This document shows positions 43,803 through 51,827 of a stretch of DNA of 64,000 bases, piece after piece. This DNA is from Telmatospirillum siberiense (GTDB lineage Bacteria > Pseudomonadota > Alphaproteobacteria > Rhodospirillales > Magnetospirillaceae), in contig NZ_PIUM01000001.1 of assembly GCF_002845745.1 (NCBI RefSeq), positions 372,001 through 436,000 on the forward strand. Reading direction: 5' to 3'. The position numbers were made by a program, and so were the translations under genes. Numbering within the stretch: position 1 is the stretch's first letter; each line of letters starts with the position of its first letter. Below the pieces are notes generated by a model. That model was not told where the DNA came from. It ran no database searches and saw only the letters and a program-made list of their open reading frames with translations.

Positions 43803-46444
43803 GTACGCCGCTTCTCGATCGTTTCGTCTCCGAGGCGCGCGATCTCCTTCAGTTGGCGGCGTCCGGCCTGCTGGTCCTGGAGCGCAATCCGGCCGACGAG
43901 GCCGCCATCAATGACGTCTTCCGCTCCGTCCATACGCTGAAAGGCTCGGCCGGATTGTTCGATTTCCCGGCCTTCACCAAACTGGTGCACGCGGGCGAGG
44001 ATGTCTTGAGCGCGGTGCGGGACGGCCGGCTCGGCCTGACGTCGGAACTGGTCGACACTCTGCTCGATACCCTCGACCAGACCGGCGCCTGGATCGACGC
44101 CATCGCCAGCGACGGCGTCCTGCCCGCCGGTGCCGATGGCCTGTCCAAGGAGATGACGGCGGCCTTGCGGGCGCTTCTGCCGGGCGATTTTGGAACGCCC
44201 GAAGCCGAGGCTCCCATCGCGCAAACCGGGGATCTGGTGGAACTGGACTGGCTGGCGGGCCTGCCGGAACAAGACCGACTGGCGGCCTTCTCCGCCGCCG
44301 TAGGCGGCGCCGGGCTTCTCGCCATCGAGTATGTGCCGCTGGAGGACTGCTTCTTCAGCGGCGAGGATCCTTTCGCCCTGCTGCGGCAGGTGACCCCGCT
44401 GCATAGTCTGAGCATCGAGGCGGGCGAACCCTGGCCGGAGATCGACAACCTCGACCCCTATCGCTGCGTTCTGCGCTTTCGAGCACTGACCACGGCGCCG
44501 CGCGCCGATATCGAAGCCTTGTTCCGCTATGTCGTCGAACAGGTGCGGGTGGCCGCCGTTCCACCTCCGGCCCTGATATCGGTCGGGGGCGATCGCCACG
44601 AGGGGCCGGTTTACGGGGATTTCGTCGATGACGCGCGCCGTCTGATCGTCGCCGGCGATTGGCCGGCATTCCGGCAGGCCATCGGAGCGCTGCGGCAATT
44701 CACCGCCCCGACTTTGCGGGTGGGATCGGCCCTTCGGTGGCTCGAAGTCGTGCTTGCCGCCCCCGATCCGGTCCCGGGTTGGCTGAGCGGGTTGGTGGAT
44801 TGTATTGCCGACGGCGATGCCGATCTCGTCCTGCCGGCCGCCTCCGGCCCGGCTCCGGCAACGGTCTCTGCCGTTGCTCCGGTCCCCCCGCCGATCCCGT
44901 CAAGCCCCGGACGGACCGGCCTTGGAACCATTTCTCCGATGGCGATCCGCATCCTGGAAAGCCAGCGAACTCTCCTCGGCCTGCCCTTGCCGCCCGGGGG
45001 GTTGGCGGCGCGCCTTGATTCGGTGGCTCGGACGGTTGCCAATCTGCTGGTCGCCGAGGCACGCAGGGCAACCGATTCGGCCCTCTGGTCGGCTGCCGTC
45101 GACGCCGCCATGGCGCAGGACGGCGTGGCTCCAGTCGTCGAGATTCTTGACCAGTGGCTGACGCCGGATGGCATGTCGGCGGCAGACGCGATGCCGACGC
45201 CCGGCGATCAAACCCGGCGTCGGGCCGAAACGGGAGATCATCCCGGCGGAGAGGTCAAACAGGCAAGCCGTGTCCTGAAGGTCGACCAGGCCAAGGTCGA
45301 TGCGCTGATGACCCTGATCGGCGAATTGGTCGTATCGAAGAACAGTCTCCCCTTTTTGGCCAGGCGGGCCGAACAGGTTCACGGCTCGCGGGAGATGAGC
45401 CGCGAAATCAAGGATCTCCATGCGGTGATCGATCGCCTGGCACAGGAGATGCAAACGGCCATCATGGCGGTCCGCATGCTCCCGGTCTCCGAAATGTTCG
45501 ACCGCTTCCCGCGTCTGGTCCGCGACGTCGCGCGGAAATTGGGCAAGCGGATCGACCTGTCGATCGAAGGCGCCGATACGGAGGCCGACAAGAACATCAT
45601 CGAGGCGCTCGGCGATCCGCTGCTGCACATCGTCAGGAATGCCATCGATCACGGCATCGAGACCCCCGATCTGCGGGAGGCCGCCGGGAAATCCCCGCAG
45701 GCCACCATCCTTCTCCGCGCCTTCCAGGAAAGCGATCAGGTGATCATCGAAGTGCTCGACGACGGTCGCGGCATCGACCCGGAGAAGATCAAGGCTTCGG
45801 CCCTGAAGAAGGGCGTCATCGACGAAAACTGCGCGGCTCGTCTGACTGATCAGGAGGCGGTCAACCTGGTCTTCACCCCTGGTTTCTCCACCGCCGCCAA
45901 GGTCTCGGACCTGTCGGGGCGCGGCGTCGGCATGGATGTGGTGGTCACCGGGGTGGAGAAAACCGGCGGCAGTGTCGCCATCACCTCGGTCAAAGGCCGG
46001 GGAACGACGGTGCGCCTGTCGCTGCCGCTCAGCATGGCGGTGACCCGGGTGATGGTGGTCGAGGCCGGCGGCGGCATGCTGTTCGGCATTCCGATGGAGC
46101 ATATCGCCGAAACCGTCCGGGTGCATCGCGGCGCGGTCCGCCGCTTCAAGCAGGCCGAAGCGTTCGTTCTGCGTGACGCCATCGTGCCGCTGATTCGTCT
46201 CGAGGTCCTTCTGGGCATGCCGTCATCGGTGTGGATCGGCGATGGCAGCGAAGAGGATGCCGTTCTGGTGGTTCGTGTCGGCGGCAACCTGATCGGCCTG
46301 CTGGTCGATCATTTCCGCGAAGGCATGGACATCATCCTGAAGCCTTTCGACGGCATCCTGTCGGGCATTCGAGGCTATTCCGGTTCGGCCCTGCTGGGTG
46401 ATGGGCGGGTTCTCCTGGTCCTCAATCTGAAGGAGTTGCTTTAG
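43799..46444 (+). CDS. cheA: chemotaxis histidine kinase CheA
   Basis: The 881-residue kinase has an HPt domain (1-105) with His45 in VHTLKGSAGL, a long region (about 105-490) without clear P2 features and partly Pro/Ala-rich, the dimerisation helices (LIGELVVSKNSLPFLAR), the ATPase domain (HIVRNAIDHGIE, DDGRGIDPEKI, GRGVGMDVV) and a C-terminal CheW-like domain. At 881 residues it is longer than the usual 650-700. It phosphorylates the CheY and CheB proteins encoded around it. Confidence 0.95.
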   Translation: MSTPLLDRFVSEARDLLQLAASGLLVLERNPADEAAINDVFRSVHTLKGSAGLFDFPAFTKLVHAGEDVLSAVRDGRLGLTSELVDTLLDTLDQTGAWIDAIASDGVLPAGADGLSKEMTAALRALLPGDFGTPEAEAPIAQTGDLVELDWLAGLPEQDRLAAFSAAVGGAGLLAIEYVPLEDCFFSGEDPFALLRQVTPLHSLSIEAGEPWPEIDNLDPYRCVLRFRALTTAPRADIEALFRYVVEQVRVAAVPPPALISVGGDRHEGPVYGDFVDDARRLIVAGDWPAFRQAIGALRQFTAPTLRVGSALRWLEVVLAAPDPVPGWLSGLVDCIADGDADLVLPAASGPAPATVSAVAPVPPPIPSSPGRTGLGTISPMAIRILESQRTLLGLPLPPGGLAARLDSVARTVANLLVAEARRATDSALWSAAVDAAMAQDGVAPVVEILDQWLTPDGMSAADAMPTPGDQTRRRAETGDHPGGEVKQASRVLKVDQAKVDALMTLIGELVVSKNSLPFLARRAEQVHGSREMSREIKDLHAVIDRLAQEMQTAIMAVRMLPVSEMFDRFPRLVRDVARKLGKRIDLSIEGADTEADKNIIEALGDPLLHIVRNAIDHGIETPDLREAAGKSPQATILLRAFQESDQVIIEVLDDGRGIDPEKIKASALKKGVIDENCAARLTDQEAVNLVFTPGFSTAAKVSDLSGRGVGMDVVVTGVEKTGGSVAITSVKGRGTTVRLSLPLSMAVTRVMVVEAGGGMLFGIPMEHIAETVRVHRGAVRRFKQAEAFVLRDAIVPLIRLEVLLGMPSSVWIGDGSEEDAVLVVRVGGNLIGLLVDHFREGMDIILKPFDGILSGIRGYSGSALLGDGRVLLVLNLKELL

Positions 46445-46446
46445 CC

Positions 46447-46704
46447 ATGCCCTTCACCTTCACCAAGAACACCGTCACAGCCAAGGAGACCTGCACCGTC
46501 GAGGACGCCCTGCCGCTGTTGGAGTTTCTGCAGTCCCACCCGCATGCGAAGATCAATCTGGGACCCTGCGACCATCTGCATACCGCGATTTTGCAAGTCT
46601 TGCTGGCCGCACGGCCGCAGATCACGCAAATGCCCGGAGATCCGCCGCTTGCCCATTGGCTGACGCAAACCCTGGGGTCTCCCGCGCGAAAGACGGCGAA
46701 ATGA
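46447..46704 (+). CDS. STAS-like mini-protein
   Basis: The 85-residue protein has a central stretch, INLGPCDHLHTAILQVLLAA, that fits the STAS pattern (beta strand, then a helix starting at the binding loop). The usual Ser/Thr of anti-anti-sigma factors is not obvious: the loop reads CDHLHTA. It starts two bases after cheA and overlaps parA by ATGA. Small STAS-like proteins of this type are found in other chemosensory clusters; the function is not known. Confidence 0.72.
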   Translation: MPFTFTKNTVTAKETCTVEDALPLLEFLQSHPHAKINLGPCDHLHTAILQVLLAARPQITQMPGDPPLAHWLTQTLGSPARKTAK

Positions 46705-47552
46705 CGGCGCCATTCATTCTGTCCGTATCGAACCGCAAGGGAGGCAGCGCCAAGTCGACGACCGTCGTCAATCTCGCCGCCGAATGGGCGGCCGGCGGCC
46801 GGCGGGTTCTGGTCATCGATCTCGATACGCAGGGCCACGCCGGGCTCGGCCTGGGGATCGAAGCGACGAAATCGATGCCCGGCGTCCATGATGTCTTTCG
46901 CGATCGTGGCGCCGACATCGCACCGGTCATCGTGGCGACCGCCTGGCCCAATCTCTGGTGCGCGCCCGCCGATCCATTGTATGACGGGGCGGATGCTCGG
47001 TTCGACGCCGTGTCGCTGAGGCGCCAGCTCCGCCGGCCGGAAATGGCCGCCTATGACGTGATCCTCCTCGACACGCCGCCATCGCTCGATTTGATCCTGA
47101 CCAACGCCATGGCCGCCGCCGATGGGGTTCTCATCCCATTCCTGGCCCACGCTTTGTCGGCCGAGGGCGTCAAGCAGCTTTCACGGCTGTTCTACAAGAT
47201 GGTCACCACGGTCAATCCCGACCTCAAGATGATGGGCTTGTTGCCGGTCATGGCCAGCCCGAGAATTGGCCATCATCGAGCGGTGATCGCCGACATCGGC
47301 CGCCAGTTCGGAGCCGATCGGATCTTGCGGCCGATCCGCACCGACATCCAACTCGCCGCAGCCTTCGCGGCACGAAAGCCAATCCGCCATTTCGCGCCGC
47401 GCTGCCGTGGTGCTCTCGACTATTTCCTGCTTGCCGACGAGTTGGCGAGTTCCTGGTGTTGGCCCGGGAAAGCCGGTGCAGCCGCCCTCCACGTCGCAAG
47501 GGAACGCCGCCTCGGAGGTCAGCTCCCCCTGAAATCAGCTTCGGATCTTTGA
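46701..47552 (+). CDS. ParA/MinD-family ATPase of the chemosensory cluster
   Basis: The 283-residue ATPase has the deviant Walker A RKGGSAKSTTVVNLA, switch I (DLDTQGHAGLG) and switch II (LLDTPPSLDL). No ParB or parS sites are near, so it is not a plasmid or chromosome partition pair. In Rhodobacter sphaeroides (PpfA) and Vibrio (ParC), ParA homologues encoded with chemotaxis genes place arrays and ensure each daughter inherits one. Its place between cheA and cheY supports that role. Confidence 0.9.
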   Translation: MTAPFILSVSNRKGGSAKSTTVVNLAAEWAAGGRRVLVIDLDTQGHAGLGLGIEATKSMPGVHDVFRDRGADIAPVIVATAWPNLWCAPADPLYDGADARFDAVSLRRQLRRPEMAAYDVILLDTPPSLDLILTNAMAAADGVLIPFLAHALSAEGVKQLSRLFYKMVTTVNPDLKMMGLLPVMASPRIGHHRAVIADIGRQFGADRILRPIRTDIQLAAAFAARKPIRHFAPRCRGALDYFLLADELASSWCWPGKAGAAALHVARERRLGGQLPLKSASDL

Positions 47553-47575
47553 ACAAACGGAAAAAGGGGCTCTTG

Positions 47576-47950
47576 ATGCCTTCAACAATTTTTCTCGTCG
47601 ATGATTCGGCGACCATCCTGATGAGCATGGAAGCGATATTGCGCAAGGCCGGCTTCATCGTCGCCAAGGCCGCCAGCGGTGAAGACGCCGTCGCCACGCT
47701 GCAAGGCGGCCTCAAGCCAAACCTGATGATCACCGATATCCATATGCCGGGCATGAACGGCATCGATCTCATCCGCAAGGTCCGCATCATGCCGGGGTGC
47801 CAATTCGTCCCGATTCTGGTGGTCACCACCGAATCCCAGCAGGCCAAACGCGATGAGGCCCGCGCCGCCAAGGCGACGGGATGGCTGGTCAAACCGGTGC
47901 AACCCGACGATCTGCTGAAAGTCGTCAAACAGATACTGCCCAACGGATGA
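47576..47950 (+). CDS. cheY: single-domain CheY-type response regulator (2)
   Basis: The 124-residue receiver has LVDDSATIL, phospho-acceptor in LMITDIHMPGMNG, VVTTESQQ and Lys in GWLVKPVQPDDL. The ATG follows an AAGGGG ribosome site. It overlaps the next gene by ATGA, which encodes a membrane protein with a CheZ-like motif, suggesting coordinated phosphorylation and dephosphorylation. Confidence 0.94.
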   Translation: MPSTIFLVDDSATILMSMEAILRKAGFIVAKAASGEDAVATLQGGLKPNLMITDIHMPGMNGIDLIRKVRIMPGCQFVPILVVTTESQQAKRDEARAAKATGWLVKPVQPDDLLKVVKQILPNG

Positions 47951-48672
47951 CGGGCGGCGTCAAGTCCGGCCGCGGCGGTCTCTTCGCGGCGAACGAAAGG
48001 CGCGCGCGAATCCGGCTGACCGTGCTGGCGGGCATTCTGCTGGGGGCTTCCGTCGCCGCGGCGACGGTCTTCAATGGTTCCATCATCGCCGCGCTCGCCT
48101 CGCTTGGCGGGATCTCGCTCGGGTATCTGCTGGGCCGCAAGGACGGCCCGATGCCGGCGACGATCCGGAGCCGAATGTTCCGGGTTGCCGACGATCTCGC
48201 TCAATATCGGGCCTTTACCCGGTTGCTCCGCGATCAGGGCGCCCGCATCACCAAGACCACCGGTGACGCGGCGATGGCGCTGGTGGCCGGCATCGGGGAA
48301 ATCGACGCCTCCGTGGATCGGCTGAGGGCCCTGGCCGAGCGTATCGCATCAAGGGATGCCGAGGAGCTAGGGCCCTTGGCCGACGCCCTCGGCGCCTCGG
48401 TGGTCGAGATGCTGGGGCAGCTTCAATTTCAGGACGTCACCCAGCAGCAGATCGATTTTCTGGCCCGGCTGTCGCTGATCGTCGACCAACACATGATCGA
48501 ACTGGCCGGTCAGTTGGGGGATCGCCGTTCAGCCGATCGTATCGGCGATTTCAAGGACATGTTCAATAAGGCCTTGGACGACTGCGTGATGACCAGCCAA
48601 CGTGAAGACCATCATGTCGCCCTCGGGCTCGACTTGCATGAATCGAATGGCCTAAAGGTCGAACTGTTTTGA
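47947..48672 (+). CDS. membrane protein with CheZ-like FQDxxxQ motif
   Basis: The 241-residue protein has two N-terminal membrane helices (about 24-63) and a cytoplasmic helical part. Near residue 160 it has QLQFQDVTQQQIDFL, which lines up with the CheZ catalytic helix (FQDLTGQVI), including Asp and Gln four residues apart. It ends in VELF; CheZ proteins also end in a short CheY-binding peptide. No receptor hairpin tip is present. I infer a membrane-bound CheY phosphatase or a CheY-binding factor. Confidence 0.7.
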   Translation: MTGGVKSGRGGLFAANERRARIRLTVLAGILLGASVAAATVFNGSIIAALASLGGISLGYLLGRKDGPMPATIRSRMFRVADDLAQYRAFTRLLRDQGARITKTTGDAAMALVAGIGEIDASVDRLRALAERIASRDAEELGPLADALGASVVEMLGQLQFQDVTQQQIDFLARLSLIVDQHMIELAGQLGDRRSADRIGDFKDMFNKALDDCVMTSQREDHHVALGLDLHESNGLKVELF

Positions 48673-48712
48673 AATTCGCCAGATGAAGAAAAAGCGATAA
48701 AGGCTTCGGACT

Positions 48713-49978
48713 ATGATATATCACAATACTGTCCCGGCCTATGGTCGAGTGACTCTCGTCATCACCGTTCTGTTGGCTGTTCTTCTCGGTGAAATATCTG
48801 TTGGAATATTTTCCATAACTTCGTTTCTCCCGGCAGTCGGCTTGCGTTTGGTGATGGCGGGTCTGGCCACGACAATTTTCTTCGCCTGGAGCCGGCGGCG
48901 GGAGACGGTTGTCGCGGCGCCAAGCGATGGACCGATCCACGTTGATCCGTCAATGCTCGCCATGGACACACCGATTGCCGGTGAAGCTGCGGGGCCTTTC
49001 CGTTGTGGTGACTGCATTTCCGAAAAAATCTCATATTTTCGCCAGTTTGCCGATGCTGTGACGGAAGAGACCTCGGGCGTTGTCATCGATACCGAGAAAA
49101 ATGCCGCGAGACTGATGTCCGACCTGAATGTGGTCGAGGGTAGTCTGGAAAGTCTGCTCGCCTTCATCAACAGCAATAACGACCATGTCGTGCAGATCAT
49201 CAAGGGGACGGAACACCAACTTGATCGCAGCCGATCCTTGGTTGATCAGTTTTCCGCCGAACGGCAACGCGATGCCGAAAACGTACAGAAGGCAATGGAG
49301 GGCATCGGCGGTGTGGTCGCCAATCTCGAAAAAATGGTTCAAACAGTCCGCGGCATTGCCAGATCAACCCGCATGTTGGCGCTAAACGCGACGATCGAAG
49401 CCGTTCGGGCGGGGGAGGCGGGAAAAGGATTTGCCATCGTCGCCTCCGAGGTCAAAACCCTGTCACTGCAATCGGATCAGGCCGCCATCGAGATCGGAAC
49501 CGGGATCGACGAACTGCAAGCTGCCGTCGCCAACAGCCTCAACACCATCATCGGAGAGCGCAATCGGAAGGAAGAGAACGGCTTCCTGGTGATTTCCAAT
49601 GCGGTCGGCGACTTGACGGAAAACATGAAGAAACTCATCGCCCATCAGCGCGATACCTTGGACAGGGTGCAGAGCGAAAATGAAAAGATGGGTGAGCCGA
49701 TTATGGAGATGATCGGCTCGATCCAATTCCAGGATGTGGTCAAGCAACGACTCGATGCGTTGACTCGTTGCTCGACCCGCATTTCGGATGCCGTCGACGT
49801 GACGATGAAGGACATCGCCAACGGCGCGGCAAGCACCTTCGAAGAGATGGGCAGCCTGATGCGCTCGCATATCGATCAGACCGTTTCCTCGGCGATTGCG
49901 GAACTCAAGACCGAACGCCGAACGCTGTCAAGTCGCGGAGAACAGCAAACGGGGGGCAGCGCCATCGAGCTGTTCTAA
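48713..49978 (+). CDS. membrane chemoreceptor-like protein with CheZ-like motif
   Basis: The 421-residue protein has two N-terminal membrane helices (about 12-34 and 40-60), no large periplasmic domain, a receptor-like hairpin with [18 protein letters not shown] (about 215-232), and [15 protein letters not shown] near residue 339, again with the CheZ Asp-x3-Gln spacing. It ends in IELF like the previous protein. It may bind CheA/CheW through the hairpin and CheY-P through the second motif. A convergent terminator follows. Confidence 0.8.
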   Translation: MIYHNTVPAYGRVTLVITVLLAVLLGEISVGIFSITSFLPAVGLRLVMAGLATTIFFAWSRRRETVVAAPSDGPIHVDPSMLAMDTPIAGEAAGPFRCGDCISEKISYFRQFADAVTEETSGVVIDTEKNAARLMSDLNVVEGSLESLLAFINSNNDHVVQIIKGTEHQLDRSRSLVDQFSAERQRDAENVQKAMEGIGGVVANLEKMVQTVRGIARSTRMLALNATIEAVRAGEAGKGFAIVASEVKTLSLQSDQAAIEIGTGIDELQAAVANSLNTIIGERNRKEENGFLVISNAVGDLTENMKKLIAHQRDTLDRVQSENEKMGEPIMEMIGSIQFQDVVKQRLDALTRCSTRISDAVDVTMKDIANGAASTFEEMGSLMRSHIDQTVSSAIAELKTERRTLSSRGEQQTGGSAIELF

Positions 49979-50018
49979 TACCCGGTCTTGATGAATGTCT
50001 CTTATCGAGACCGGGTAT
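49978..50018. terminator. bidirectional terminator between the chemosensory and sia operons
   Basis: Perfect 11-bp arms ATACCCGGTCT (49978-49988) and AGACCGGGTAT (50008-50018) with a 19-base loop, between convergent genes. The left arm begins inside the last stop codon. T-runs are weak, so termination may be partly Rho-dependent. Confidence 0.65.
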
Positions 50019-50079
50019 GAGCGTTCCTGCAAAAGGTATCGCGGCCGAGGCTCTCCGGTCTGCCCGTCCTCCGAAGAAC

Positions 50080-50871
50080 TCAGGCCAGGCGATAGCAGTC
50101 GCGGCCGGCCCGTTTCGCCTCCAAAAGAGCTTCGTCGGCGCGATTGACGGTATCTGAGAACCCTTCTCCGGGCTGATGTTCGGCCAGGCCGATGCTGGCG
50201 GTGATCTTGATGCCGGTGCCGGGCGCTTCACCGGGCATGGGCTTTCGTTGCAGGCTTTCCCGGACTCTTTCGATCACCGAACATGCGGCGCCGATCGATG
50301 TTTGCGGCAGCAGGATCAGAAATTCCTCGCCCCCCCATCGGCCGCACAGATCATATTCGCGCAACGCCCTCTGCATGGCGCCGGCCACTTCGATCAGCGC
50401 CCGGTCGCCGAGATCGTGGCCATAGAGATCGTTCACCTGCTTGAAATGGTCGACGTCGAGCATGGCCAGGGTGTAGCTGTGCCCCTGACGTTCGGCCCGT
50501 TGGGTTTCCATCTTCAATTGATCGACCAGCATCCGGCGATTGGCCAGTCCGGTCAGATGGTCGCGGGTCGAGGCGTCCTGAAGCGCGTTGTTGAGTTCGC
50601 GCATCATGTCCTGGTAGCGATCGGAGATGCGGACCGCTTTTTCCAATCGGCGAAGTTCTCGATCGTAACGCTGCTGCAGCGAGATCGTCTGGTCGAACGC
50701 CATCTTTTGATAACCGTCGGAAATATGGGCGATGCGTTCCAGGCGGTTCAAATGGTCGCGGCTCTGCGTCCAAAGTCGGTTCAGCGCGTCCCGCAGGGGA
50801 TGACCCTCATATTGGGAATCGGCCAACAGGTCTTCGATGATGTCGTCCAGGGGGCGCCGATCGGGGGGCAT
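50080..50871 (-). CDS. siaD: diguanylate cyclase SiaD
   Basis: The 263-residue cytoplasmic protein has a helical N-terminal half (about 1-100) and a GGDEF domain with GGEEF (RWGGEEFLILL) and an intact RxxD inhibitory site (REYD) five residues earlier. In Pseudomonas aeruginosa SiaD makes c-di-GMP when bound by unphosphorylated SiaC and drives aggregation. It lies nine bases after siaC, the last gene of siaABCD. Confidence 0.92.
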   Translation of the reverse strand: MPPDRRPLDDIIEDLLADSQYEGHPLRDALNRLWTQSRDHLNRLERIAHISDGYQKMAFDQTISLQQRYDRELRRLEKAVRISDRYQDMMRELNNALQDASTRDHLTGLANRRMLVDQLKMETQRAERQGHSYTLAMLDVDHFKQVNDLYGHDLGDRALIEVAGAMQRALREYDLCGRWGGEEFLILLPQTSIGAACSVIERVRESLQRKPMPGEAPGTGIKITASIGLAEHQPGEGFSDTVNRADEALLEAKRAGRDCYRLA

Positions 50872-50880
50872 GTTCCGATT

Positions 50881-51285
50881 TCAGTCGTTGCGGGGTTGGA
50901 TGTCGAAAGGGAACGAGCAGTCTTCACGGAATTCCCCGGCCAGTTCCGCGACCCGTTCGTTCCGGCTGTCGTAGTACCAGGTCACCGCGACGATCCGGCT
51001 TTTGCCATGGGCCACCTCCAGCAGATCGAAAATGTCCATCATCGCCTTGATGCTGCTGGTGTTCAGATAAATCAATCGCAGTTCCAGCGTCAGCGGCCTG
51101 TCGCCGGTCTCCAGATAGCGTTCGACCCAGGAGATGACGGGGCCGAACAGTTCCAGCGTGTTTTCGGGATAGGAATCGCCCTGCATGAAGATCCGGCCGG
51201 CCGCTCCGTCGGTCCGGATGTCGGGTGTCGATTGCGTGCCGGGGATGCAAAGATCATCGATTATCATGGTCGCTTCTTCGGTCAT
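50881..51285 (-). CDS. siaC: SiaC, regulatory phosphoprotein (DUF1987)
   Basis: The 134-residue protein has the family core with YLNTSSIKAMMDIFDLLE; Thr76 in LNTSS corresponds to the threonine phosphorylated by SiaB in Pseudomonas. Non-phosphorylated SiaC binds and activates SiaD. Its ATG overlaps the siaB stop as ATGA. Confidence 0.92.
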   Translation of the reverse strand: MTEEATMIIDDLCIPGTQSTPDIRTDGAAGRIFMQGDSYPENTLELFGPVISWVERYLETGDRPLTLELRLIYLNTSSIKAMMDIFDLLEVAHGKSRIVAVTWYYDSRNERVAELAGEFREDCSFPFDIQPRND

Positions 51286-51827
51286 ATTGTGGCGCGCAGG
51301 CTGAAAAAGGCCTGCTCTCCGGTCAGTTCCGTCAGGCTGGCCACCATGGGCGCCGAAGACCTGCGGGCAATGTCGAGCAAACCGAGCCCCGCCCCTTGAT
51401 GCGGCTCGGTGCTTCGCGGTCTATGAAGCTGTTCCTTGTAGGCTGCTTTCAATTGGCTCTTGTCGAGACCGGCGAGGGCCGTGACGCGGGCGAGCAATGC
51501 CCGGCCATCCGCCGCCTCGACCAGATTGCCCGCCGAAACGGCGTACCGGCCTGTTTCGTCGCGGGCGATCACCACGGTCGCCGAGGCTTCCTGCTCGCCA
51601 TAGCCACGGTTGATAGAATAATGCCTGATATTTTGGCTCATTTCGATATAAGTGGCAAAGACGTCGGTGGCGGCGGAAGGTTGTGCGCGTTCGGCTTGCA
51701 AATAATTTTTTAAAGCATTGCCGATTTCTTCAATCAAACTTCGGGAAATCGGACCATTGAAGCAAAGAAGAATGTGCTGCTTTGTGAAATATTCACGCAT
51801 CGAATAAAGATCTGATGCTTCCATCAT
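51282..51827 (-). CDS. siaB: SiaB, SiaC-specific kinase (DUF6272)
   Basis: The 181-residue protein belongs to the SiaB family of anti-sigma-like ATPases: an N-terminal helix, EMSQNIRHYS as the N-box equivalent and GAGLGLLDIARRS as the nucleotide-binding Gly loop. It phosphorylates SiaC and so switches SiaD off. It is coupled to siaA and siaC by ATGA overlaps at both ends. Confidence 0.9.
   Translation of the reverse strand: MMEASDLYSMREYFTKQHILLCFNGPISRSLIEEIGNALKNYLQAERAQPSAATDVFATYIEMSQNIRHYSINRGYGEQEASATVVIARDETGRYAVSAGNLVEAADGRALLARVTALAGLDKSQLKAAYKEQLHRPRSTEPHQGAGLGLLDIARRSSAPMVASLTELTGEQAFFSLRATI

Noticed and set aside
46701-47552. plasmid or chromosome partition locus
   Set aside because: The ParA gene has no parB or parS-like repeats nearby and is embedded between cheA and cheY.
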